In this document: in pieces, positions 9,454 through 17,897 of the stretch | Layout: every line of letters begins with the position of its first letter | Position numbering within the stretch: position 1 is the stretch's first letter | Notes under the pieces: generated by a model | Told to the model about the DNA's origin: nothing | Databases searched by the model: none | What the model saw: only the letters and a program-made list of their open reading frames with translations | Program-made: the position numbers and the translations under genes | NCBI GenBank assembly: GCA_964573285.1 | Contig: CAZNJD010000084.1 | Span: 11,778 to 75,777 of the forward strand | Reading direction: 5' to 3' | DNA: 64,000 nucleotides | Source of the DNA: UBA1140 sp964573285 | GTDB lineage: Bacteria > Campylobacterota > Campylobacteria > Campylobacterales > Sulfurovaceae

Positions 9454-10008
9454 TTATAATTTATTACTAATCTCTTTTACTAATCTAAAATAGGCTTTTT
9501 CCATTGCTTCTATCATATTCTCTATGTATTTTCCTTTATAACTCTCTTTGGTATTAAAAAGATAGTTTGAAGTTTTATTTTTTCTTTTATCTAAAATTTG
9601 ATAGTTTGCTTCTAGTGTGACAATATTTTTATAAGAGATAAAAGAGCTAATAGTTACAGAGATTTTTTTATCTATTTTATTTATATTTGACCAAGGGTAG
9701 GGGTAAATATTTGGGTTATTCATAGATTTTTGCAGATAAGATATAAGTACATTTGTTAGATGTTCATCCATAGAGTTTATCCAGTTGGCTTTGTCTATTT
9801 TTTCTAAGTGATACTTGGTATCTTTTCTATATATTGGTGAGTTTAGAAAATAGATGGGAAGTTCTATCTTCTCTACTGCGATAAACTCTTGATTTGATTT
9901 AGTACTCTGCATAAGATAGCTTGTATCTCCTAGTGTATATAGCTGTTTGGAGCTACATGCTCCAAATAGTAGTGTAATAGTTATGGTTAAAAATATCTTT
10001 TTCATCAT
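9454..10008 (-). CDS. pqiC: PqiC-like ABC-transport auxiliary lipoprotein
   Basis: 184 residues. The signal ends in a lipobox (LLFGAC, Cys18). The body fits the PqiC/DUF330 family: an early YTLGD strand, a central IELPIYFLNSPIYR segment where PqiC proteins usually have pLP..L.R, a W-N-S-M-x-E-H-L helix, and a C-terminal helix ending ISNKL. PqiC is an outer-membrane lipoprotein that docks the PqiB tunnel. Its start overlaps the pqiB stop by 4 bases. Identification rests on context plus these motifs. Confidence 0.8.
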   Translation of the reverse strand: MMKKIFLTITITLLFGACSSKQLYTLGDTSYLMQSTKSNQEFIAVEKIELPIYFLNSPIYRKDTKYHLEKIDKANWINSMDEHLTNVLISYLQKSMNNPNIYPYPWSNINKIDKKISVTISSFISYKNIVTLEANYQILDKRKNKTSNYLFNTKESYKGKYIENMIEAMEKAYFRLVKEISNKL

Positions 10009-11642
10009 TCATCTCCTAAGATAAGGGCATTGGGATTTCTATCTAGCATTCTATTTGTTTTATCAAATGATTTTGAAGCTTGTGAGAGTGCTTTGAGAGT
10101 TATAGATAGTTGGTCAGCAAATTTAGAATTACCACCATACTCTTGGCTTAATTGTTGTAAACTTATTAGTGTACTCTCCATCTCTTTTAATGAACTATTC
10201 AGATTTTTTGGTAGTTTGGTAAACTCTTTTTGAGATATAAAATGATTTAAATTATTAATTGTTTTGTTTAAGTTATTAACTAGAGAGTGTATTGATTTTC
10301 TATTTTCATTAGCTAGATTTGTATAACTATTTAATAGATTTTCTAGTGGTAGCTTTTTTAGTTTGACTAATATATCATTGAGATTATCTATTATATCTTT
10401 TTTAGGTGATATTTTGATAGTTGGAAATATATCATATTTGTCACCTTTGACAATAGTTGCTTTGTGGTGTTTATCAAATATTAGTTCTATATATTGTGAC
10501 TCAATAATAGGTAAAGCTGAGGATAGTTTAGCTTTGAGTCCATGGTTTACTAGATTAGATATTATCTTTTTTTTGTTTATGGATTTATTATTTTTATTAG
10601 TAAATGCATCAATCTGTATTAATGCATATACACTACTTTCTATTGTTTTATTTCTATCATAGTATCTACTTTTTATATCAGTAACATATCCAACTTGGAA
10701 ACCATGGAACTCAATAGGAGAACCTATTTTTAGATTAGTTATTGGTTCTTTAAATTTAAATTTATAGGTTATATACTCTCCTTTTCTACCTAATTGTTTT
10801 ATTTTCATTTGAGCTATATTTTTATACAAGGTAAATATCTCATCACCTTTGAGTGAGTTATTTTTATCAAGTGAATTTATAGGTGTATATATAGCTATCC
10901 CTCCATGTACTAATTGAGAAATAGGTGCGATATTTATATCCAAATTAGTATTGCTAAAGTCTATATCAAAGGCACTTCTAGTATAAAATCTACTTTTGCT
11001 GTTTATAAATTTGACATACTCCTCTTCTACAAATATTGTAAAATTAATTCGTGTTCCATCAGGTGATATACCTACTCTCTCTACTCGTCCAACTTCCAAC
11101 ATACGATAATATATTTTACTTCCTTCTGATATATTATAACTTTTTGGTGCAGATAGTACAAAGTAACTTCCTTTTGCATCATCATTGATAGGAGATTTCT
11201 CTAATCCTATATAGTTATGTGTAGTCTCTTTCTCTTTTTTACCATACAATTCAATATAAGAACCAGATACTATAGTATCAAGCCCTGATACTCCATGAGA
11301 ACCCACATCAGGATAGACAATCCAAAATTTAGCTTTTTTATTGAGATATTTACTCACCTCTCTATTCATTCTAGCTTTGATAATGACTCCTTGACCATCA
11401 TCTGAGAGTGAAATCTTTTTGACGATACCTACAATCACATCACGCATTTTGATTGGACTTTGGTTTTCAATTAAACCAGCATTAGATTCAAATCTAATTT
11501 TGATAGTAGAACCAATCTTGATATAGTATTGATACCCAAGCCATAGAGCTATAATCATAGCTATAAAGGGAACAAGCCAAATAGTTGTAAGAATTTGAAC
11601 TCCTCTTGATTCTTTGACTCTTGGTGCATTATATTTTTTCAT
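10005..11642 (-). CDS. pqiB: PqiB-type MCE protein (three MCE domains)
   Basis: 545 residues, close to the usual PqiB length. One N-terminal membrane helix at about 18-40 anchors it in the inner membrane. Three MCE (mammalian cell entry) repeats follow, recognisable by IKMRDVIVGIVKKISL near 65, KIYYRMLEVGRVERVGIS near 180 and IEFHGFQVGYVTDI near 310. The C-terminal 110 residues are helical and form the needle part. MCE hexamers make tunnels across the periplasm for lipids. It follows two PqiA halves and precedes pqiC, a complete pqi operon. Confidence 0.92.
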   Translation of the reverse strand: MKKYNAPRVKESRGVQILTTIWLVPFIAMIIALWLGYQYYIKIGSTIKIRFESNAGLIENQSPIKMRDVIVGIVKKISLSDDGQGVIIKARMNREVSKYLNKKAKFWIVYPDVGSHGVSGLDTIVSGSYIELYGKKEKETTHNYIGLEKSPINDDAKGSYFVLSAPKSYNISEGSKIYYRMLEVGRVERVGISPDGTRINFTIFVEEEYVKFINSKSRFYTRSAFDIDFSNTNLDINIAPISQLVHGGIAIYTPINSLDKNNSLKGDEIFTLYKNIAQMKIKQLGRKGEYITYKFKFKEPITNLKIGSPIEFHGFQVGYVTDIKSRYYDRNKTIESSVYALIQIDAFTNKNNKSINKKKIISNLVNHGLKAKLSSALPIIESQYIELIFDKHHKATIVKGDKYDIFPTIKISPKKDIIDNLNDILVKLKKLPLENLLNSYTNLANENRKSIHSLVNNLNKTINNLNHFISQKEFTKLPKNLNSSLKEMESTLISLQQLSQEYGGNSKFADQLSITLKALSQASKSFDKTNRMLDRNPNALILGDE

Positions 11643-11657
11643 TAATTTTTAACCTCA

Positions 11658-12236
11658 CTATTTTTTTATTAATCTTGTATCAAAGGATAGAGCTGATAAC
11701 ATTGTAAAAAATACCATTAATGCAAATGCAGTTGCACCCTCTCCTGGGATTATCTCTACAGCAGAGAAGTGAATTAATACAGAGAGTATTGCTACAACAA
11801 ATACATCTATCATAGACCATGAGCCTATTACTTCTGTGATATAAAATAGCTTATGTTTATCAATCATAGAAGATTTAACACTATATTTTGTAGCTATAAG
11901 TAGATATATTATAAATATAAATTTTAGTATAGGTACAAATACAGAAGCCAATAAAATAATAATAGCAATAGGATAAGAACCTGTCTCCCAAAGATGCATT
12001 ACTCCTCCTAGTATAGTATTTTCATGTATTATTCCAAATTTTCTAGTAATTAAAATAGGATAGGCATTTGCAGGAATATATAAAATAATAGCTGTTATAA
12101 GAAATGCTATAGTTCTGTTTAGACTAACTCTTTTGTAGTTGTAAATTTTTTCATGACATCTACGACAGTATATCTCTCCACCTTTGTCTATATTAACAGC
12201 TTCACATATAGGACATCGTATTAACTTTTCTCTCAT
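11658..12236 (-). CDS. pqiA: PqiA-like membrane protein, second half
   Basis: 192 residues: an N-terminal zinc-ribbon-like segment (CPICEAV ... YCRRCHEKIY) and four hydrophobic helices, the layout of half of an E. coli-type PqiA. PqiA is the inner-membrane partner of PqiB and may load lipids into the MCE tunnel. Its start directly abuts the stop of the other PqiA-like gene (12237), and pqiB starts 15 bases after it. Conserved FGIIHENTILGGVMHLWE and SWSMIDVFVVAIL segments support the family. Confidence 0.85.
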   Translation of the reverse strand: MREKLIRCPICEAVNIDKGGEIYCRRCHEKIYNYKRVSLNRTIAFLITAIILYIPANAYPILITRKFGIIHENTILGGVMHLWETGSYPIAIIILLASVFVPILKFIFIIYLLIATKYSVKSSMIDKHKLFYITEVIGSWSMIDVFVVAILSVLIHFSAVEIIPGEGATAFALMVFFTMLSALSFDTRLIKK

Positions 12237-12860
12237 TTAAACCTCATAAATTTTTCTGTATTCATCCCAAAGGTCACTAAAACTAATCTGTTTAAAGATA
12301 AAAATATCTAATAAAATAACTATAATCAAAGACCAAAAAGCAGTATCTAATTCGAGTTGTGCATAAGCAAAAAGTTTAACCATAGCAACCAAAAGTGAAA
12401 TAAAAAATATATCTATCATACTCCAAGGTAATATTTTGGCAATAAGTATCATTAATCTTCTAACCAAATATCCTGATTTTTTAAATTTCATAAGACTCAA
12501 TAGCAGTATCATTGAAATAATAATAACCAAAGGAAATATAAAGATTAAAAAACTAAGCATCACTCCTACTATATAGTACTCATTATCAAATATAACCATA
12601 ATTAAAGAGGGTAAATCAAGCTCTTGATAAATGCCATTGATATTTATATTGATAATAGAAAAAGAAAATCCTATAATAAGAGCTATTAATGTTACCCAAC
12701 TTAGAGCCAAACTATTTTCTATTAGATTTTGGTGGTCTCTATAGAGTAGGCTATTACACTGTTGACAAAGAGCCTTTGTTCCTTTGTGTAGTTTGATTTT
12801 TCTATGTAAGGTATGGCATTTTTTACATATTATAAACTTATCTAATTCATTTTTATTCAT
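12237..12860 (-). CDS. pqiA: PqiA-like membrane protein, first half
   Basis: 207 residues with a zinc-ribbon-like CKKCHTLHRK ... CQQC at the N-terminus, then four membrane helices; PWSMIDIFFISLLVAMVK is the typical PqiA signature. With the next gene (192 residues) it matches the two halves of a single PqiA of about 400 residues found in enterobacteria. The two reading frames abut without overlap, so this is a natural two-gene form rather than a fresh frameshift (each half has its own start and zinc ribbon). It begins 7 bases after the NagZ-like gene. Confidence 0.85.
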   Translation of the reverse strand: MNKNELDKFIICKKCHTLHRKIKLHKGTKALCQQCNSLLYRDHQNLIENSLALSWVTLIALIIGFSFSIINININGIYQELDLPSLIMVIFDNEYYIVGVMLSFLIFIFPLVIIISMILLLSLMKFKKSGYLVRRLMILIAKILPWSMIDIFFISLLVAMVKLFAYAQLELDTAFWSLIIVILLDIFIFKQISFSDLWDEYRKIYEV

Positions 12861-12867
12861 ATATATA

Positions 12868-14040
12868 TTATAATAGTTTCTGCTTTAATCTATCTAATCG
12901 TTCATTGGATTTATCTATAGTTTCTTTTCTTATATCACCTTTTAATACCATCTGTTTGATAGTATCTACTAATCTTTTGGTACTTATCATATTTTTTACA
13001 GAGAGTTGATTTCCAAAAAGTAATAAATCATCACCTGCATTGATAGCGAGTTTTAGAGTATTTTTGAGACCATATCTATGAGTAATTGCACCCATTTGTA
13101 AATCATCTGTGATTACTACCCCATCAAAACCTAACTGATAACGCAATAAACCATTAACTGTTTTAGCCGAAAGAGTAGCTGGATATTTTGAGTCTAATCT
13201 TTTGTTAAATACATGAGCTACCATTATAGTATCTATCACTCCTTGCCTACTCAATACTCTATATGGCTCTAGCTCTTTTCTTTGCCATAATTTAGTAACA
13301 TCTACAAAACCTTTATGAGTATCACCTAGTGATGAACCATGTCCTGGGAAATGTTTAAGTGCAGTAAGTACGCCATTTTGGTTCATTGCATTTATGAAAA
13401 TGGTATCATATCGTATGACATCATTGGGGTTAGAACCAAATGAACGACCTAATTTATATATTACTCTATTTCTTTTATTAATAGCCAAATCAGCAACAGG
13501 TGCTAGATTATAATTTATACCTACAGAGCTTAGTTCTGCTCCCATATAATTATATAATTTTGAGACTTTATCATCTGACATACATCTTACATCTTTAGCT
13601 TTTGGAAATTTACCATAAAATCCATATTTCTGTTTGAGTCTTTGTACTCGTCCACCCTCTTGGTCAACTGCAATAAGGAGTTTACCATCCACACTACAAT
13701 TTTGTAACTGCTTTGTGAGTTTTGCTAATTGGATTGGGTTAGAGATATTTTTAGCCTCTGCATGGTTAACAGGATTATAATCAAATAGTATAACTCCTCC
13801 TAAATTATAATTATGAATATCTCTACATATTTGACTATTAGGATAAGCTGTTGTACCCATAAATCCAACCATAAGCATAGAACCTATTTTTTTCTCCAAG
13901 GATTTCTCTATTTTTATTGGTTTTTGATAATTTATAGTTGCCTCTCTCTTATTATTTTTTGTATTTATTGATTGTGATTGTTGATTAGCACTACAACCAT
14001 TTAAAATCAATAGCAGACCTATTATAATACTTTTTTTCAT
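12868..14040 (-). CDS. nagZ: NagZ-like beta-N-acetylhexosaminidase (GH3), lipoprotein
   Basis: 390 residues. Glycoside hydrolase family 3 with the signature KHFPGHGSSLGDTHKG (the His/Asp pair used by NagZ) and the loop VITDDLQMGAITHRYG with the nucleophile Asp. NagZ removes GlcNAc from muropeptides in wall recycling. Unlike enterobacterial NagZ, which is cytoplasmic, this protein starts with a lipobox signal (LLILNGC, Cys16), so it should act in the periplasm. It leads the pqi operon, pairing wall and lipid upkeep. Confidence 0.88.
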   Translation of the reverse strand: MKKSIIIGLLLILNGCSANQQSQSINTKNNKREATINYQKPIKIEKSLEKKIGSMLMVGFMGTTAYPNSQICRDIHNYNLGGVILFDYNPVNHAEAKNISNPIQLAKLTKQLQNCSVDGKLLIAVDQEGGRVQRLKQKYGFYGKFPKAKDVRCMSDDKVSKLYNYMGAELSSVGINYNLAPVADLAINKRNRVIYKLGRSFGSNPNDVIRYDTIFINAMNQNGVLTALKHFPGHGSSLGDTHKGFVDVTKLWQRKELEPYRVLSRQGVIDTIMVAHVFNKRLDSKYPATLSAKTVNGLLRYQLGFDGVVITDDLQMGAITHRYGLKNTLKLAINAGDDLLLFGNQLSVKNMISTKRLVDTIKQMVLKGDIRKETIDKSNERLDRLKQKLL

Positions 14041-14091
14041 TCATTTCTTCTTTCATTTTTAAATTCAAGCGATTATACCAAATTAATTGGG

Positions 14092-14097
14092 TATAAT
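14092..14097 (+). promoter_or_regulatory. Promoter -10 (GGTATAAT) for the DEAD-box helicase
   Basis: TATAAT preceded by GG and followed by TCGC, 188 bases before the helicase start. A second TATAAT lies at 14232-14237, which would give a much shorter leader. No clear -35 box is needed in this phylum. The long leader between the two contains small hairpins (for example AGGGA 14139-14143 with TCCCT 14156-14160). Confidence 0.45.
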
Positions 14098-14279
14098 TCG
14101 CAAAATTTCTGCAAGAGTATATCAAATCTCTTATTTTTAGGGACTACTTACAAATTCCCTACCACTTAAGCATAACAAGAATTCACCTTAATGAGTGACT
14201 ATTTGGTATCGGCTGCAAAAATTGGGTTTATTATAATATAAGTACCCTACAAATTTAACTACAAAGAAGTAAGAACAAA

Positions 14280-15779
14280 ATGACATTTAAAGAATTTAAT
14301 TTCAAAGATACACTAAATCAAGCTATTTATAACGCAGGGTTCACAGAACCAAGTCCAGTTCAAAAAGACTCTATACCTATTATTTTAGAGGGTCTTGATA
14401 TGATAGGTCAAGCACAAACAGGTACTGGTAAAACAGCTGCTTTTGGTCTGCCTATTATTCAGATGATGGATGGAAATAGTAAGGTTGAAGCACTAGTTAT
14501 TGTGCCAACTCGTGAATTAGCAATGCAAGTAAGTGATGAACTTTTCCGTTTTGGAAAAACAGCAGGTCTGAAAACTGCCACAGTTTATGGTGGAATATCA
14601 TACAATAAACAGATAGAGAGAATAAATCATGCAAATATTATTGTAGCTACACCTGGGCGATTGCAAGATTTACTTAAATCAAAAAAAATCAAAATTAATC
14701 CCAAATTTGTAGTATTAGATGAAGCTGATGAGATGTTAGATATGGGATTTTTGGATGAGATTAAAAATATTTTTACTTATCTACCAACTAAGAGACAAAC
14801 TCTTATGTTCTCAGCAACAATGCCAAAGCAAATTAAGCTATTAGCAGAAAAGATTTTAAATAATCCAAAATCAGTAACTATTACAAAAAAAGAGCGAACC
14901 AATACAGATATTGCACAAAAATTCTATGTAGTTGCTGATTATGAGAGAGATGATGCACTTCTTAGACTAATTGATTATAAAAATCCCAATAAGTGTATTA
15001 TCTTTTGTCGAATGAAAAAAGAGGTTGATAGATTATCATCTTATATGACTTCACAGGGATTTAAAGTAGCTTCACTTCATGGAGATATGGAGCAGAAACA
15101 GAGAGAAAATACTATTCGTTCATTCAAACAAGGTCTTGTAGAGATTTTTATTGCTACAGATGTGGCTGCTAGAGGATTAGATGTGAATGATGTATCTCAT
15201 GTATTTAATTATCATATGCCATTTGATAGTGAGAGTTATGTTCATAGAATTGGTAGAACAGGAAGAGCTGGAAACAAAGGTGAGGCTATTACACTAGTAT
15301 CTCCTAATGAACTTAGAACTATTAAAAGAATAGAAAAAGATGTTGGAGCAACTTTGGTAAGTAAGGTTATTCCAACTCGTCAAGAGGTTCAGAGTAAAAA
15401 AGATAGTGATTTATTAACTAAAATCACCCAAACAGAAGTAACACCATCAGCTATTGATATGGTTAAAACACTTCAGCATAATATGGATATCGTATCTATT
15501 GCTCACCTATTAGCAGCAATTGTACAAAAAGAGGTAGATGTAAAAGGTAAAGATATTATTGGATTAGGACAAGAAGAGATAGAAAAACTTATTGAGAGAG
15601 CAAAAAATCAACGAGGTGGCGATGGAAATAGCCGTGGTCGAGGTCGAAATCGTGGTCGAGGTGGAAATCGTAGAAGAGGTAATAATAGGAGAGATGGTCG
15701 TAGGAGTGAGAGTAGAGGTAGTGATAATAGGAGTGATAGAAGAGGTGGAAGAGATAGTAGAAATAGAGATAGAAGTTAA
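14280..15779 (+). CDS. DEAD-box ATP-dependent RNA helicase with Arg/Gly-rich tail
   Basis: 499 residues with all helicase motifs in order: Q-motif region (FTEPSPVQ), AQTGTGKT (45-52), PTRELA, TPGR, DEAD, SAT, and HRIGRTGRAG near 322. After about residue 350 comes a helical linker (TPSAIDMVKTL) and then a basic tail, about 443-499, full of RG, RR and SR pairs, which in CsdA/DeaD-like helicases binds RNA. Role: RNA unwinding in ribosome assembly, decay and cold adaptation. Closest to the DeaD/RhlE/CshA group; which one cannot be decided here. Confidence 0.93.
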   Translation: MTFKEFNFKDTLNQAIYNAGFTEPSPVQKDSIPIILEGLDMIGQAQTGTGKTAAFGLPIIQMMDGNSKVEALVIVPTRELAMQVSDELFRFGKTAGLKTATVYGGISYNKQIERINHANIIVATPGRLQDLLKSKKIKINPKFVVLDEADEMLDMGFLDEIKNIFTYLPTKRQTLMFSATMPKQIKLLAEKILNNPKSVTITKKERTNTDIAQKFYVVADYERDDALLRLIDYKNPNKCIIFCRMKKEVDRLSSYMTSQGFKVASLHGDMEQKQRENTIRSFKQGLVEIFIATDVAARGLDVNDVSHVFNYHMPFDSESYVHRIGRTGRAGNKGEAITLVSPNELRTIKRIEKDVGATLVSKVIPTRQEVQSKKDSDLLTKITQTEVTPSAIDMVKTLQHNMDIVSIAHLLAAIVQKEVDVKGKDIIGLGQEEIEKLIERAKNQRGGDGNSRGRGRNRGRGGNRRRGNNRRDGRRSESRGSDNRSDRRGGRDSRNRDRS

Positions 15780-15827
15780 TGTCTAAATTTTTTTTTATTA
15801 TACACAATAAATACATTATTTATTTGG

Positions 15828-15833
15828 TATAAT
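15828..15833 (+). promoter_or_regulatory. Promoter -10 (GGTATAAT) for the thioredoxin pair
   Basis: TATAAT with preceding GG, 42 bases upstream of the 15875 start, between the helicase stop and the first TlpA-like gene. It suggests the two TlpA-like genes form their own transcript. A T-run just after the helicase stop (about 15787-15796) may end the helicase transcript. Confidence 0.45.
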
Positions 15834-15874
15834 AGCTCTGCTATTCTACCAACTTTAAATTAAAAGGAAAAAAT

Positions 15875-16387
15875 ATGAAAAAAATTATATTTGCCATACT
15901 GCTTACACTAGTAACAGCACTTAATGCAGAGAGTGCTACTCAATCTCATTTCACAATTACAGATACCCAAAATAACTCTATTCATATAAGCGATTTGAAA
16001 CAGGGTCTTCTTTTTGATGAGTATAAAGATAAAGCTATACTTCTAATAATGTTTGGACATAATTGTCCTCCATGTAGAGAAGAGATGCCTGAACTAATTC
16101 AACTTTTCAAAAATAATAAAGATAGATTAGCTATTATCGCTATTGAGGTTCAAGGTTATAAGACAGCACAATTAGCACAATTCAAAAATTCAGAAGGTAT
16201 TAACTATACACTTATTTCAGGAGAAGATAATCAAAAATTTGTTCAACATATCTTTAGAAGAGCTGGATGGCAAGGTCAAATTCCATTTCTAATTGCTATA
16301 GATAGAAAAGGAGAAGTACAAGATATGAAAGCTGGATTACTTGGAAAAGCTATGCTTAAAGGATTTGTTGATAGTTTAAATAGATAA
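15875..16387 (+). CDS. Secreted TlpA-like thioredoxin
   Basis: 170 residues. Signal peptide about 1-18 (cleavage near LNA-ES). Thioredoxin fold with active site CPPC (Cys64-Cys67, context FGHNCPPCREEMPEL) and a cis-Pro region GQIPFLIAIDRKGE. It should act in the periplasm as a thiol reductase of the TlpA/ResA type. The next gene, 20 bases on, is a lipoprotein with the same fold, and both share the GW(N/Q)G.(I/L)P element with the protein at 4676, so the three are paralogues. Confidence 0.85.
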   Translation: MKKIIFAILLTLVTALNAESATQSHFTITDTQNNSIHISDLKQGLLFDEYKDKAILLIMFGHNCPPCREEMPELIQLFKNNKDRLAIIAIEVQGYKTAQLAQFKNSEGINYTLISGEDNQKFVQHIFRRAGWQGQIPFLIAIDRKGEVQDMKAGLLGKAMLKGFVDSLNR

Positions 16388-16407
16388 AATTTAAAGGAGG
16401 AGATAGG

Positions 16408-17106
16408 ATGAATAAAAATAGGATAATATCAGCTCTTTTGTTATTAATGACAATGGTTTTGAATACAGGGTGTATTAAAAGATTTTTTGTAGATAATAAA
16501 TCTACACCCTCTACTATAACTGATAACAAGATTAATTCAGTAGCTTCAAAAGAACAATTAAAAATACCTTCGGTTGGATGTAGTGATAATCTAACTACAA
16601 AAAGAAGTAATTGTGATAGAGGAACAATATCTAAAGATGATTTGAAACGAGTACCTAAAGTAGGAGAGCAACATATATTGCAGAGTATTCGAGGAAAAAC
16701 TATCACTATTATTGAGAGAAAAAATGGATTTTTATTTCCTCAATATAAAAATAAAGTTATTGTGTTAGAGATGTTTGGTAAAGATTGTCCTCATTGTATC
16801 AAAGAGATACCTATTATAAGAAAAATTCGTAATAGATATAGAGGCAAGTTAGAAGTCATTGCTATACAAGCACAAGGTAGAATGGATAGGTTTACTGCTC
16901 GAAAATATATTAATAGACATAGAATTAGATACCCCATTATAGAGGGAGATGATGCTACAAACTTACAATATTTTATTCAAGCAACTTATGGTTGGAATGG
17001 AATATTACCTTATATACTTGTAGTCAAAAATGGAGTTACTGAACTTTCTTATTCAGGAGAAACGGATTATCAAGAGATGAAACACGATATTGATTCTCTT
17101 TTTTAG
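16408..17106 (+). CDS. TlpA-like thioredoxin lipoprotein
   Basis: 232 residues. Lipobox LNTGC (Cys22) marks a lipoprotein. A polar linker of about 65 residues contains two extra Cys (58, 69), then a thioredoxin fold with active site CPHC (Cys127-Cys130) and YGWNGILPYILVV near the C-terminus. CPHC is the motif of the DsbA type, so it may be more oxidising than its CPPC neighbour; that is inference. Strong ribosome site AAAGGAGGAG just upstream. Substrates unknown. Confidence 0.82.
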   Translation: MNKNRIISALLLLMTMVLNTGCIKRFFVDNKSTPSTITDNKINSVASKEQLKIPSVGCSDNLTTKRSNCDRGTISKDDLKRVPKVGEQHILQSIRGKTITIIERKNGFLFPQYKNKVIVLEMFGKDCPHCIKEIPIIRKIRNRYRGKLEVIAIQAQGRMDRFTARKYINRHRIRYPIIEGDDATNLQYFIQATYGWNGILPYILVVKNGVTELSYSGETDYQEMKHDIDSLF

Positions 17107-17119
17107 TTATAGTTTTGGA

Positions 17120-17896
17120 CTATACTAACCTAATTAGTCCATTCTCAATTCGTACTAATCCTTCTAATTCAGCTTCATACACTCTACTATCAAATCGTGC
17201 AACAGCCTCATCTAAGGTAGGTGAGGTTTGACAAAAATAGAAAAACTCATCTCTCTGGATACTATTATCTTTAGGTACTACTCCATAACTCTGTGCAAAT
17301 TTTTCTATATCATATATAGGTTCTGCTAATCCTTGTTCTACTAACTGATTAGTTCCATTACTCTCTCCTATACGATGTGGAAGTACAAATATTTTTTTAC
17401 CCATTTTTAGAGCGAACTCTACTGAACGCATAGAGCCACTATTTATGTCAGCTTCTGTTACGATTAACAGATCTCCTAGAGCTACTACTACTTCATTTCG
17501 CACTACAAAACTCCATGAGGTTGCTTTAAAGGTTGGAGGGAATTGACTTAGTATTAGACCTTTTTGTTCTATCTCTTCTATCAAGAAACGGTTGACAGCA
17601 GGATAACGAATATCTAAGCTATTAGCTACCACAGCAATACTATTCATAGCTCCTGCACTAGTATGTGCTATTGCATCTACACCCATTGCTACACCACTAA
17701 CTATACAGACACCTCTATTTGCTAATGATTTAGCGATTAAGTGCGTGAACTGTTTAGTATAACCAAGAGGTCTTCTAGTCCCTACTATAGAAACTTTGGG
17801 TCTATTTAGTAGTTCTTTATTCCCTATAAAGTATAACTCTTTGGGATATTTTTTCATATCATCTAATTCTACTATATGCTCTGTTATAATTTCCAT
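17120..17896 (-). CDS. dprA: DNA-processing protein DprA
   Basis: About 258 residues from the ATG at 17896; an in-frame ATG at 17932 would overlap the transporter gene by 35 bases and adds 12 residues unlike the family. The Rossmann core has SIVGTRRPLGYTKQFTH, the VSGVAMGVDAIAH loop, SQFPPTFKATSWSFVVRNEVV and ADINSGSMRSVEFAL. DprA loads RecA on incoming single-stranded DNA in natural transformation. The C-terminal winged-helix region is short (LDEAVARFDSRVYEAELEGLV). It follows the SLC13 gene with one base between stop and start. Confidence 0.9.
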   Translation of the reverse strand: MEIITEHIVELDDMKKYPKELYFIGNKELLNRPKVSIVGTRRPLGYTKQFTHLIAKSLANRGVCIVSGVAMGVDAIAHTSAGAMNSIAVVANSLDIRYPAVNRFLIEEIEQKGLILSQFPPTFKATSWSFVVRNEVVVALGDLLIVTEADINSGSMRSVEFALKMGKKIFVLPHRIGESNGTNQLVEQGLAEPIYDIEKFAQSYGVVPKDNSIQRDEFFYFCQTSPTLDEAVARFDSRVYEAELEGLVRIENGLIRLV

Positions 17897-17897
17897 C

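Noticed and set aside
14041..14279. Possible tRNA or small RNA before the helicase gene
   Set aside because: No cloverleaf or CCA end; only short hairpins that fit an mRNA leader.
15589..15816. Open frame on the minus strand opposite the helicase tail, rich in Tyr, His and Asp
   Set aside because: It is the antisense image of the repetitive Arg/Gly-coding tail; no ribosome site and an unlikely composition.
17106..17140. Terminator hairpin between the thioredoxin lipoprotein gene and dprA
   Set aside because: Only a bulged, weak A/T stem; not strong enough to list.
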